From contig NZ_BMYO01000008.1 of NCBI RefSeq assembly GCF_014652315.1, positions 191,347 to 255,346 on the forward strand: a stretch of DNA of 64,000 nt. Reading direction: 5' to 3'. The notes beneath the pieces are model-generated. The model searched no databases and had not been told where the DNA came from. It saw only the letters and a program-made list of their open reading frames with translations. The DNA comes from Jeongeupia chitinilytica (GTDB lineage: Bacteria > Pseudomonadota > Gammaproteobacteria > Burkholderiales > Chitinibacteraceae). This document shows positions 14,123 to 22,753 of this stretch, in pieces. The translations under genes were made by a program, and so were the position numbers. Each line of letters starts with the position of its first letter. Positions within the stretch are counted from its first letter, which is position 1.

Positions 14123-14854
14123 TCAGGCGAAGGCCAGCGCCGCCAGCCCGTGAAGCACGAGATTATCTACAAGCGTCGCCGGCGTGTTAAGCAACGATGT
14201 CAGTTGCGCCGCATCGCCGCCTGCAAGCAACAGTCTTGGCGTTTCGCCGCGGGCAACGAGCCGTGCGGCCATCGCGTCGACACTGGCCGCCAGTGCGGTG
14301 CGGATGCCGGTTTCGATTGCGTCCTCGGTCGAGGTCGGGTAGTCGTGGAGGTGGCCTTCGGCGTCGGGTAACCGGGCGGTGCCGGTGGCCAGTGCGCGTT
14401 TCATCAGCCGGTAGCCGGGCAGGATCATTCCGCCGAGGAAGACGCCGTCGGCCGTGACCGCGTCGACGGTCAGCGCGGTGCCGGCACTGGCGATGACCAG
14501 TGCCTCGTCCGGAAAGCGGGCCCGCGCGCCGAGTACGGCGGCCCAGCGGTCCGGGCCCTGCTGTTCGAGCCGGCGGTAACGGTTCTCGACCCCCAGCGCG
14601 TGGCGCGACGGGGCCAGCCAGTCGATCGTGCGGGCCCAGTGTGCCTGGACGAAGGCATCGAGCTGTTCGCGCAGCGCCGGTGCCGCGACGCAGGCACCGT
14701 GGACCGACGCCGGTGCCGGCAGCAATCGCCACGCGGCCAGTGCGGCATCAAGCCGGTCGTGCGCCGCATCGCCCTGGGCCAGCCAGTCGCCGGGGCGGTC
14801 GGCACTGGCCCATTTGAGACGGGTGTTGCCAAGGTCGAGAAAGAGCTTGCTCAT
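14123..14854 (-). CDS. coaX: Type III pantothenate kinase
   Basis: CoaX phosphorylates pantothenate, the first step of coenzyme A synthesis, and is not inhibited by CoA. The 243-residue product starts SKLFLDLGNTRLKWA (phosphate-binding ASKHA motif). It has the SRHALGVENRY segment, the GPDRWAAVLGAR motif, and VIASAGTALTVDAVTADGVFLGGMILPG with the pantothenate-site Gly-Gly, plus the C-terminal LLLAGGDA. The start overlaps the birA stop as ATGA, so coaX is translationally coupled to birA. This pairing is frequent in betaproteobacteria. Confidence 0.95.
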   Translation of the reverse strand: MSKLFLDLGNTRLKWASADRPGDWLAQGDAAHDRLDAALAAWRLLPAPASVHGACVAAPALREQLDAFVQAHWARTIDWLAPSRHALGVENRYRRLEQQGPDRWAAVLGARARFPDEALVIASAGTALTVDAVTADGVFLGGMILPGYRLMKRALATGTARLPDAEGHLHDYPTSTEDAIETGIRTALAASVDAMAARLVARGETPRLLLAGGDAAQLTSLLNTPATLVDNLVLHGLAALAFA

Positions 14855-15807
14855 CGTGCCGGCTCCGTCCGCCGCAGGCTCAGGTCGCCGGTGTGGACGA
14901 CCAGTTCGCCGGCGTCCGTCGTCAGCCGCAGCGAGCCGTCGTCGGCCAGCCCCGCGAGTACGCCGGCGCGGCGGCTGCCGTCCGGAGCAACCAGTTCGAC
15001 CTGCTGGCCCTGCCAGGCGCTGAAGGATTCCCAGCGTTGTTTGAACGGGGCAAAGCCGTGTTCGGTGAATTCGGCCAGACCGGACTCGAGCGCGGTCAGC
15101 AGTTGCGCCAGCAGGGCGTTGCGACCCGGAACCAGCCCGTGTCCGGCGAGCCCGGCGCAGGCCTGGTCGGTGACTGCCGCGGGGGCAATCAGGTTGAGGC
15201 CGATGCCGATGACCGCGTCGGTCGGGCCCATGGCATCGCCGGAGATCTCGATCAGGATGCCGCCCACCTTGGCGCCGTCGAGCAGCAGGTCGTTCGGCCA
15301 TTTGAGCCGGACGGCGGCGACCCCCGCATCGGCCAGCGCACCGGCGACGATGGCGCCGACCGCCAGCGACAGGCCGGACAGGCCGGCGGTGCCGCCTTCG
15401 AACCGCCAGCCGAGCGAGAACATCAGGCTGCCGCCGAGCTGGGCCAGCCAGCGCCGGCCGAGACGGCCGCGGCCGCCATCCTGCCATTCGGCGACCAGTG
15501 CCTTGCCGTGGACCGGCGCGGCCAGCAGCCGGCGGTTGGTCGAATCGGTGCGGGCCACGACGTCGATGTCGATGTGGCTGCCGGCCGGCAAAGCCGCCAG
15601 AACCCGGTCTCGCGACAGCCATTCGATCGGCGTGCTCAGCCGGTAGCCGGCGCCGGTGCGGCGCGTCAGCGTGACGCCGTAGTCTTCGGCGCTGGCCAGC
15701 GCGGTCGAGACGCTGGCACGCGAGACGCCGAGCGATGCGGCGATGTCGGCGCCGGAAGTGAAGTGCTCCGCACTGAGAAACTGCAGACAGGTAAGGGTAT
15801 CGGCCAT
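14851..15807 (-). CDS. birA: Biotin--[acetyl-CoA-carboxylase] ligase / biotin repressor BirA
   Basis: BirA attaches biotin to the biotin carboxyl carrier protein through biotinyl-5'-AMP. The 318-residue product has an N-terminal winged helix (about residues 1-65, SGADIAASLGVSRASVSTAL), so it belongs to the DNA-binding class and may also regulate biotin genes. The ligase core has ARTDSTNRRLL, the biotinyl-AMP loop GGRGRLGRRW, and RLKWPNDLLLDGAKVGGILIE; the C-terminal SH3-like domain closes the protein. I used ATG 15807 (ADTLTCLQFL) over an ATG at 15840 because the earlier segment is Ala-rich and not family-like. bioF and bioH lie elsewhere in the window. Confidence 0.94.
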   Translation of the reverse strand: MADTLTCLQFLSAEHFTSGADIAASLGVSRASVSTALASAEDYGVTLTRRTGAGYRLSTPIEWLSRDRVLAALPAGSHIDIDVVARTDSTNRRLLAAPVHGKALVAEWQDGGRGRLGRRWLAQLGGSLMFSLGWRFEGGTAGLSGLSLAVGAIVAGALADAGVAAVRLKWPNDLLLDGAKVGGILIEISGDAMGPTDAVIGIGLNLIAPAAVTDQACAGLAGHGLVPGRNALLAQLLTALESGLAEFTEHGFAPFKQRWESFSAWQGQQVELVAPDGSRRAGVLAGLADDGSLRLTTDAGELVVHTGDLSLRRTEPAR

Positions 15808-15902
15808 GGCAGCGATTTTAGCAGCGATGCGGGCCGGCAAGACGAGCCGATCTCAGCGGCCGAGCGAGCCAAAGCAGTTTGTTCACGCCCGAAGCGCAGG
15901 AA

Positions 15903-15935
15903 CCGGAATGGACATGGAGTCCATGAGGATTCCGG
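15903..15935. repeat. Interrupted palindrome between hslV and birA
   Basis: The outer arms CCGGAAT / ATTCCGG and the inner arms CATGGA / TCCATG share one centre, separated by mispaired GGA / AGG. It lies in the 171-base hslV-birA gap and has no T-tract, so it could be a hairpin that stabilises the hslV mRNA or an operator for birA. Confidence 0.5.
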
Positions 15936-15978
15936 GCATCGTACGGGGACAAAACGCGCAGGCGTAGCCGGTCAGGCG

Positions 15979-16512
15979 CTACAGCGTTTCGATCGTGTGG
16001 TTCTGGTTGGTATAGATGCACAGGTCGCCGGCGATCTCGAGCGACTTCTTCACCACCACGTCGGCCGGCAGGTCGGTGTTGAGGAACAGTGCGCGTGCGG
16101 CCGATTCGGCGTAGGCGCCGCCCGAGCCGATCGCGGCGATGCCTTCCTCGGGTTCGAGCACGTCGCCATTGCCGGTGATCACCAGCGTCTGGGTCTTGTC
16201 GGCGACGATCAGCATCGCTTCGAGCCGGCGCAGCATCCGGTCGGTACGCCAGTCCTTGGCCAGTTCGACCGCGGCCCGCGTCAGCTGGCCCTGGTGTTTC
16301 TCCAGCTTGGCTTCGAAGCGCTCCATCAGCGTGAACGCGTCGGCGGTGCCGCCGGCAAAGCCGACGATCACGCGGTCGTTGTAGAGCTTGCGCACCTTGC
16401 GCGCCGTGCCCTTGATGACGATGTTGCCGAGCGTGACCTGACCGTCGCCGCCGACCGCGACGTGCTCGCCGCGCCGGACCGATACGATCGTGGTGCCGTC
16501 AAACTGTTGCAT
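15979..16512 (-). CDS. hslV: ATP-dependent protease proteolytic subunit HslV
   Basis: HslV is the N-terminal-threonine peptidase of the HslUV (ClpYQ) protease. The 177-residue product reads QQFDGTTIVSVRRGEHVAVGGDGQVTLGN, and removal of the leader exposes the active Thr. It continues KGTARKVRKLYNDRVIVGFAGGTADAF and ends with the calcium/HslU-contact region. I chose ATG 16512; the longer reading from 16572 adds a non-family leader. HslV needs the AAA+ partner HslU, which is normally the next gene, but here the following gene on this strand is birA. hslU must therefore be elsewhere in the genome or be absent. Confidence 0.93.
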   Translation of the reverse strand: MQQFDGTTIVSVRRGEHVAVGGDGQVTLGNIVIKGTARKVRKLYNDRVIVGFAGGTADAFTLMERFEAKLEKHQGQLTRAAVELAKDWRTDRMLRRLEAMLIVADKTQTLVITGNGDVLEPEEGIAAIGSGGAYAESAARALFLNTDLPADVVVKKSLEIAGDLCIYTNQNHTIETL

Positions 16513-16587
16513 GCTGTGTCCCGCCGGAATGAATGATTCAAAGCAAATGGGGCCCCAAGGGCCCCGGTTCAAGAGCGCAGCGTGGCG

Positions 16588-17778
16588 TCAGGATTGCCGG
16601 CCGATGTTGACGAGGTCGGCGATGCCCATCAGCCGCATCATGCCCAGCACCAGTTCGTTGACGCGGGTGAACGACAGCGTGTGACCGCTGGAGAGCAGTT
16701 CCATCGTCAGGTTCAGCAGTTGACCGGCGGTTTCGAAATCGACACGGGTGACGGCGGCGAAGTCGAGCGTCGGCTTGCCGTGCTGGTGGACGAAATCGCG
16801 CATCTGCTTCAGGGCCTGCGGTGCGCCGTCGGCGAGCACGCCGCTGACGATCAGCCGGTCGGGTACGGTCGGCGACGGGGTCGGCGCCTGTGTCTGGGCG
16901 GCCCGGGCCGGCGCTTTCGCAACCGGCTGCTTCGGCGCCAGCTTGTCGTCCCACGACGGCGGCGAGACTTCGAAGGTAATCGCGTAGTCGATGGCAATGT
17001 TCTCGAAGCGCTCGGCGTCGCCGGTGGCCTGCATCAGTTCGATCAGCAGCAGCCAGAACGGCGCTTCGGCCGGCAGGCGGCGGCCGGTTTCGATGCGCGA
17101 GGCGAGCAGGTCGGCAAAGCCGGCGGTGCCGAGCGGCTGCAGGATCGCACCCTGTTTGCGGATGCGCGGCCACAGCGACAACAGTTCGGCTGCGGCAAAC
17201 GGGTCGATGTCGGTGACCTTGGAGAAATCCAGACGGACACTGTTGCCCGGTTTGCAGGCGTCGACCACCCGGTCGAGTTCGCGCTCGAAACTGTTGGCGC
17301 TCAGCTGTGCCGGCAATGCCACATAGCCGCCATTTTGCGCCGGTGTCGTCGCGTCCGGCGCATCCGCGCTACCGCGCCACAGCGGCGGTGAAATCTCGAA
17401 TTCGAGCACGTAGGCCAGCGCCAGATCGTCGAAGGCCTTGCGTTCGCCGGCCTGCTGGTACAGCTCGAACAGCATCAGCCAGCTTTCGGTACGGCGCTGG
17501 CCCGACAGCGTCGGTACATGCGGGGCGAGTGCCTGGATCGCCATTGCCAGTTGACCGTTGGCGTGCAGGACGACGGCTTCTTCCTCGACCGGGCTCAGGT
17601 GCGAGGCGGATTCTTCGACCTCGATCGCCAGCGTGCTGAGGTTGTACGACTCGGGCGCCGGCGCGGCCTGTGGCGGCTCGGGCGGACGTGCAGCCGCCTG
17701 CGGCTCGCTGCGCGGCTGCGTCGCCGGGCCGGTGGCGGCAGGGCCGGCGTCTTTTTTGCGGAACAGGGAAAACACCAC
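16588..17778 (-). CDS. STAS-domain protein (hslV-linked, unknown role)
   Basis: The 396-residue soluble protein starts VFSLFRKKDAG, then has a Pro/Ala/Gln-rich linker and a repeated architecture. An acidic/helical segment (VEEEAVVLHANGQLAMAIQALAPH, LMLFELYQQAGERKAFDDLALAYVLEFEISPP) is followed by a STAS-like domain (VRLDFSKVTDIDPFAAAELLSLWP), then LLLIELMQATGDAERFENIAIDYAITFEVSPP and a second STAS-like domain (LDFAAVTRVDFETAGQLLNL). I chose the GTG at 17778, eight bases after an AGAAG site; an open ATG at 17871 gives a longer form. The product is transcribed toward hslV, with a 75-base gap. The role is unknown. Confidence 0.75.
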   Translation of the reverse strand: MVFSLFRKKDAGPAATGPATQPRSEPQAAARPPEPPQAAPAPESYNLSTLAIEVEESASHLSPVEEEAVVLHANGQLAMAIQALAPHVPTLSGQRRTESWLMLFELYQQAGERKAFDDLALAYVLEFEISPPLWRGSADAPDATTPAQNGGYVALPAQLSANSFERELDRVVDACKPGNSVRLDFSKVTDIDPFAAAELLSLWPRIRKQGAILQPLGTAGFADLLASRIETGRRLPAEAPFWLLLIELMQATGDAERFENIAIDYAITFEVSPPSWDDKLAPKQPVAKAPARAAQTQAPTPSPTVPDRLIVSGVLADGAPQALKQMRDFVHQHGKPTLDFAAVTRVDFETAGQLLNLTMELLSSGHTLSFTRVNELVLGMMRLMGIADLVNIGRQS

Positions 17779-17928
17779 GGATAACACTTCTTTTGCTGCA
17801 GGCAGGATTTCAGATTTTATGCCCTTGTGGGCACGAGTCAAATTGGCACGCCCGAGCGTATCGCCGTTCAATTTGCAATAGGAATATGCGGATGCCTTGT
17901 CCGGGCGCTTGGCGACTAAAATACCGGA

Positions 17929-20900
17929 ATGAAATCAAAGCATGGAGCAAGCCTGATGACATCAGCCGCCGTCGCGAAGGTGAGCCGGACATTGCGCAGC
18001 GGTCGCGCCCGGCGGATCGGGCTGGCACTGCTGATTGCCGTGATCGCGATCGCCGTGCTGGGGGCAGGCCTGCTGCCGTGGCTGGCGAGGCCGAGGCTGG
18101 AGAGCGCGCTGTCGCAGGCGCTGGGCGGCCGCCAGGTGGCCATCGGTGCGTTGTCGGTCAATCCGTTCACGCTGACGGCGACGGTGCGCGATTTCAGCGT
18201 GCTGGAAGCCGGCAAACCGGTGCTGTCGTTCAAGCAGGTGAGGGTCAATGCAACGCTGAAATCGCTGTACCGGCTGGCTCCGGTGCTCGAATCGCTCGAC
18301 ATCGACCAGCCGTACTTCCGGCTGGTGCGACTCGGCCCCAACCGTTACAACATCTCCGACCTGATCGACAAGGCCCGGGCCGCGCCGCCGTCCGAGGGCG
18401 AACCGCAGCGCTTCGCCGTCTACAACATCCGCGTCAACGGGGGCCGGGTCGATTTCGACGACCAGTACCTGCACCAGCAACACAAGGTCGAGGCGCTCGA
18501 TCTCGGCGTGCCCTTCGTTTCCAACCTGCCGGTGTTCGTCGATACCGACGTCGAACCGAAGCTGTCGCTCAGGCTAGATGGCGCACCGTTCGCGCTGAGT
18601 GGCACGACCCGGCCGTTCGAGGACGCGCGCGAGACGCGCTTCGAGCTGAAATGGCAGGCGCTCGATCTGGCGCGCTACTGGGACTACGTACCGCTCAAGC
18701 TCGACGGCCGGCTGCAGTCGGCCAAGCTCGACAGCGATCTGCAGCTGGTGTTCAGCCAGGGCAAGACCCAGACGCTGCGGCTGGACGGCAAGCTGGCGCT
18801 CAATGCGCTGGCCTTTGTCGGTCACGCCGATGCACCGCTGTTCTCGGCCAGGTCGATCCGGCTCGAAGCACAGCAGGTCGAACCGCTGGCGAACCTGTAC
18901 CGCTTCAAGTCGCTGACCGTCGAGGCGCCGGCGCTGACGGCCGCCCGTGATGCCGCGGGCACGCTGAACTGGCAACGGCTGCTGCCGGCCGCCGCATCCC
19001 GACCGGCGGCCCGGTCCGCGGACAGGCCGGACGCCTCGGCGGTGGCCAGGGCACGCAAGGGCGAGCTGCTGCGCTACAGCCTGGCGCATTTCGTCATCGA
19101 GCAGGGCCGGGTCGACTGGCATGACGCCGCGGTCAGCCCGGCGGTGTCGGCCTCGCTGACCGGGATCCAGTTGCGGGCCGACGGCCTCGCCAGTGACGGC
19201 AAGGCTCCGGCGAAGATCGACCTCAGCGCCGCCGGCAGCCGCGGCGAGGCCATCGCCGCCACGTCGCAATTGACGCTGACGCCGCTGGCCGCCGAGGGGA
19301 CGTTCTCGCTCGACAAGCTGCCGTTCGTCGACTATCTGCCGTACTACCGGATGTATACGCGCGCCCAGCCCGAGACGGGAACGCTCGCGGTCGGCGGACG
19401 CTACCGCTTTGCCAGCGGCGACAACGGCGCCACGTTCGGTCTTGAGGACGGCAAGCTGCACATTGCGGGGGCGCGTTCGACGCTCGACAAGGAGCGGGTG
19501 GCCGACATCGACGCGCTCGACGTCGACGGCATCCGCTACGACAGCGGCGACAATACGCTGAAGCTGCAACGGCTTGGCGTCGACGGTGGCGCCATCAAGC
19601 TGGTACGGCAGGCCGACGGCCAGCTGAACATGCAGAACCTGGCCAGGACGGCCGAAGTCGCGACGGACAAGAGGGCTTCGCGGCGTGCGGCTCGGGCGGA
19701 GGCGCCGATCCACGTGCAGGTCGACCAGATCGCCTTCAACAACGTCAGGCTGACCTTCGAAGACCGCAGCCTGCCCAAGGGCGTGCCTTTCGTCTTCGAC
19801 CGGATCGGCCTTGATGCCGGTCCGTTCGCCTGGCCCGATGTGGTGACGACCCAGCTCAAGCTGACGGCACGCAACGGCAGCGGCAGCCTGGCGACGCAGG
19901 GCGAACTCAAGCTGCTGCCGCTGTCGGGCAAGCTCAGGGTTGACGCACGCAGCCTCGACGCCGCGCCGACCCAGCCCTATTTCGCCCATTACTTGAACAT
20001 CAATCTCGTCAGCGGCCTGATCTCGGCCAAGGGCGACGTCGAGTTCGATACCGCGTCGGGCTTCAAGGGCCGCTACCGCGGCAATGCGGGCGTCGCCAAG
20101 CTGCATGCGATCGACCGCAACAGTGGCGAGGACCTGCTGCGCTGGGGAAATCTGGCGCTGACCGGCATCGATACGCGCTTCGACCCGCTGAACATCGCGG
20201 TGCGTGACGTCAACCTCAGCGACTACTACGCGCGGCTGGTGCTGACCGAAAAGGGCCAGCTCAACCTGAAGGACATCGCCGCCGGCGACAGCAGCGGCCC
20301 GGTGCCGGAGGAGGTGGCCGCCGCGGCGAAGGCGAACGACAAGGCCGGCGAGACGAAGACCGTCGCCGGCGCGCGGGTGCGCGAGGCCTCGCTGCCGGCC
20401 GTCGCACCGAAGCCGGTGACGCCGGTCCGGGTCGACAGGGTGACGCTGAGCAAGGGCCGGATCAACTACACCGACCTGTTCATCAAGCCGAACTACAACG
20501 CCAACCTGACCGACATGGGCGGGACGATCACCGGGCTGTCGTCGGTCGACGATACCCGCGCCAAGCTCGACATCAAGGGCAGCGTCGACCGGATTGCGCC
20601 GGTGACGATTTCGGGCGAGCTGAACCCGCTGGCGAAAAAGCGCTACATCGACATCAGGGCCGCGGTGAAGGGGTACGAGCTGGCGTCGGCGTCGACGTAC
20701 TCGGCCAAGTACGCCGGCTACGGGATCGAGAAGGGCAAGCTGTCGATGGACGTGCACTACAGGATCGACGACAACAAGCTCAAGGCCGAGAACAAGCTGC
20801 AGCTCGACCAGCTCACGCTCGGCGACAAGGTCGACAGCCCGCAGGCGACCAAGCTGCCGGTGAAGTTCGCGCTCTCCTTGCTGACCGACCGCCATGGCCA

Positions 20901-21609
20901 GATCAACGTCAACCTGCCGATTTCGGGCTCGCTCGACGACCCGGACTTCAGCGTCGGCGGGCTGATCGTCCAGGTGATCGTCAACCTGCTGGAAAAGGCC
21001 GTGACCGCGCCGTTCGACCTGATCGCCTCGGCATTCGGCGGCGGTCCGAGCCTGTCCTATGTCGGCTTTGCGCCGGGGTCGGCGCGGATCGAGCCGGCGG
21101 CGCAGGACGGCATCAAGCAGCTGGCGCAGGCCTTGCAGGACCGGCCGGCGCTCAAGCTCGAAATCACCGGCTGGGTCGATCGCGACAAGGACATTCCCGG
21201 CCTGCGCGAGCGGATGATCCGGCAGAAGATGCGTTTGTTGAAGGCCAAGGACGTGTCGCAGGGCGGCGAGTCGGTCGACGACATCAAGATCAGCGATGCC
21301 GAGAAGCCCGAACTGCTCAAGCGCGTCTACAAGGCGGCCGACATCAAGAAGCCGACCAATGCGATCGGGCTGGCCAAATCGTTGCCGGCCGACGAAATGG
21401 AAAAGATCCTGATGGCCGAGCTGCCGGTGTCCGATGCCGATCTGGCGCAGCTGGCGGACCGCCGGGCGCGTGGCGTCAAGGATGCGCTGCTCGATGCCGG
21501 CGTGCCGGAGGAGCGGATGTTCCTGACCCGCGCCAGGCTGGATGCGAGCGCGAAGGACGGCGACAAGGACAAGGGGCCGAGTACGCGGGCGCAGTTCAAG
21601 CTGCAATAG
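17929..21609 (+). CDS. DUF748 / AsmA-like inner-membrane-anchored protein
   Basis: The 1226-residue protein has one N-terminal transmembrane segment (about residues 28-52, IGLALLIAVIAIAVLGAGLL), so most of it faces the periplasm. Repeated beta-rich stretches such as VAIGALSVNPFTLTATVRDF and IDQPYFRLVRLGPNRYNIS are typical of DUF748 and the AsmA superfamily, which form long grooves proposed to carry phospholipids between membranes. The region around residues 930-1025 reads LTDMGGTITGLSS and VIVQVIVNLLEKAVTAPFDLI, a DUF748 hallmark. The C-terminal part (about 1045-1226) begins LSYVGFAPGSARIEPAA and has an OmpA-like flavour. The start could also be a later ATG at TSAAVAKVS. It is a single-gene unit by spacing. 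Confidence 0.8.
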   Translation: MKSKHGASLMTSAAVAKVSRTLRSGRARRIGLALLIAVIAIAVLGAGLLPWLARPRLESALSQALGGRQVAIGALSVNPFTLTATVRDFSVLEAGKPVLSFKQVRVNATLKSLYRLAPVLESLDIDQPYFRLVRLGPNRYNISDLIDKARAAPPSEGEPQRFAVYNIRVNGGRVDFDDQYLHQQHKVEALDLGVPFVSNLPVFVDTDVEPKLSLRLDGAPFALSGTTRPFEDARETRFELKWQALDLARYWDYVPLKLDGRLQSAKLDSDLQLVFSQGKTQTLRLDGKLALNALAFVGHADAPLFSARSIRLEAQQVEPLANLYRFKSLTVEAPALTAARDAAGTLNWQRLLPAAASRPAARSADRPDASAVARARKGELLRYSLAHFVIEQGRVDWHDAAVSPAVSASLTGIQLRADGLASDGKAPAKIDLSAAGSRGEAIAATSQLTLTPLAAEGTFSLDKLPFVDYLPYYRMYTRAQPETGTLAVGGRYRFASGDNGATFGLEDGKLHIAGARSTLDKERVADIDALDVDGIRYDSGDNTLKLQRLGVDGGAIKLVRQADGQLNMQNLARTAEVATDKRASRRAARAEAPIHVQVDQIAFNNVRLTFEDRSLPKGVPFVFDRIGLDAGPFAWPDVVTTQLKLTARNGSGSLATQGELKLLPLSGKLRVDARSLDAAPTQPYFAHYLNINLVSGLISAKGDVEFDTASGFKGRYRGNAGVAKLHAIDRNSGEDLLRWGNLALTGIDTRFDPLNIAVRDVNLSDYYARLVLTEKGQLNLKDIAAGDSSGPVPEEVAAAAKANDKAGETKTVAGARVREASLPAVAPKPVTPVRVDRVTLSKGRINYTDLFIKPNYNANLTDMGGTITGLSSVDDTRAKLDIKGSVDRIAPVTISGELNPLAKKRYIDIRAAVKGYELASASTYSAKYAGYGIEKGKLSMDVHYRIDDNKLKAENKLQLDQLTLGDKVDSPQATKLPVKFALSLLTDRHGQINVNLPISGSLDDPDFSVGGLIVQVIVNLLEKAVTAPFDLIASAFGGGPSLSYVGFAPGSARIEPAAQDGIKQLAQALQDRPALKLEITGWVDRDKDIPGLRERMIRQKMRLLKAKDVSQGGESVDDIKISDAEKPELLKRVYKAADIKKPTNAIGLAKSLPADEMEKILMAELPVSDADLAQLADRRARGVKDALLDAGVPEERMFLTRARLDASAKDGDKDKGPSTRAQFKLQ

Positions 21610-21694
21610 TGCCGGGGCCGGATCTTGATCGCGGACCGGTGCGCGTTGCGCCGGTTCGTGGCAGGGTAGCGGCTTCGCATTCCGGAGCCGGACC

Positions 21695-22753
21695 ATGACG
21701 CTACGCGACCGACTCTCCAGGCTGTCGATCTCGCAGGAAGGACGCTTCGTCAAACTGCTGATCGCACTGCTGCTCGGCTACGGCCTGCCGACGCTGTTCA
21801 ACGCCAAACCCTTCATCGCCGAGACGATGGCCTCGTCGGCCTGGCTGGCGCTCGGCCTGGGGCCGTCGATCGAGACGTCGAAGAAGTACTTCATCCAGCG
21901 GTCGATGGCCAATCTGGTGCCGATTCCGATCGGCCTGGCGCTGTACCCGCTGGTGCCCGAGCCGATGGCGATCATCGTGCTGGTCGCCATCGTCATGTTC
22001 GTGCTGGTCAAGCGCTTTCCGGACGCGTTCCGGCTCACCAGCATGGGCATTGCCATCTGCCTTGTCGCCGGCTTCGGCCGCGATCTGGCGGCGGCCGAAG
22101 GGCGGATGTTCGCCGTCGCGGTCGGCATGGCGATCGGCTTTGCGGTCGAACTGCTGGTGCTGCCGCCCGATCAGGGCTACCGCTTCCACCAGCTCGCGCA
22201 CCGTGGCAGCGTACAACTGGCGGCGCTGTTCGAGGCCGTGGTGGCAACGCGCTCGCTGGCCAGCCTGACGCCGGCCTGCCTCGATCCGCTGACGAAGGCC
22301 CAGCTGGAAACGCGGGCGCAGCTGGCGAACTTCAAGGCCGATTACGGTCCGCACGGCCGGCGCCATCTGCGGCGCTACGGCGGCGAGGTGGGGCTGTTCG
22401 AGCACCGGCTCGCGCTGATCGACAGCGGCACCGGCCTGTTGCGCAAACTCGGCGACAGCCGCGAGTTGTTCGGGCTGCTGGAACCGGCGTTCCGTGACCA
22501 CGTGTTCGCGCATCTGGCGCAGATCCACGAGGTGCATCGGCAACTGGCGGCCTACTTCGAACACCGACGGAGCGAGCCGCCGGCACATCCCTACCTCGAC
22601 ACCCCGTACACGCCGGCGGACAGCGCCAATCCGTACAACATGGTGCTGCAGGGCGCGCTGATGGAACACCAGCGCCTGCTGGTGAAGAGCGTCGACGCGA
22701 TCCGCGCCCTGGCTACAGCGTCAGCTGGATCCCCGGCAGCTCCGCAGCACTGA
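21695..22753 (+). CDS. FUSC / aromatic-acid-exporter-type membrane protein
   Basis: The 352-residue protein has about five to six membrane helices in its first 160 residues (KLLIALLLGYGLPTLFN, ANLVPIPIGLALYPLV, AIIVLVAIVMFVLVKR, MGIAICLVAGF, FAVAVGMAIGFAVELLVL) and a soluble helical C-terminus rich in His and Arg. This one-repeat layout resembles the PF06081/FUSC group of putative aromatic acid or amphiphile exporters, at half the length of classical FusC/YccS proteins. The C-terminal 41 bases overlap the end of the convergent metR gene. No substrate is indicated by the neighbours. Confidence 0.65.
   Translation: MTLRDRLSRLSISQEGRFVKLLIALLLGYGLPTLFNAKPFIAETMASSAWLALGLGPSIETSKKYFIQRSMANLVPIPIGLALYPLVPEPMAIIVLVAIVMFVLVKRFPDAFRLTSMGIAICLVAGFGRDLAAAEGRMFAVAVGMAIGFAVELLVLPPDQGYRFHQLAHRGSVQLAALFEAVVATRSLASLTPACLDPLTKAQLETRAQLANFKADYGPHGRRHLRRYGGEVGLFEHRLALIDSGTGLLRKLGDSRELFGLLEPAFRDHVFAHLAQIHEVHRQLAAYFEHRRSEPPAHPYLDTPYTPADSANPYNMVLQGALMEHQRLLVKSVDAIRALATASAGSPAAPQH

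Noticed and set aside
21631..21656. A terminator hairpin after the DUF748 gene
   Set aside because: Only a four-pair GCGC stem forms cleanly; the flanking bases do not pair and no T-tract follows.
18574..21753. A 1059-codon minus-strand open frame
   Set aside because: It lies over the DUF748 gene and reads as an Arg/Gln/Val-rich shadow without family motifs.
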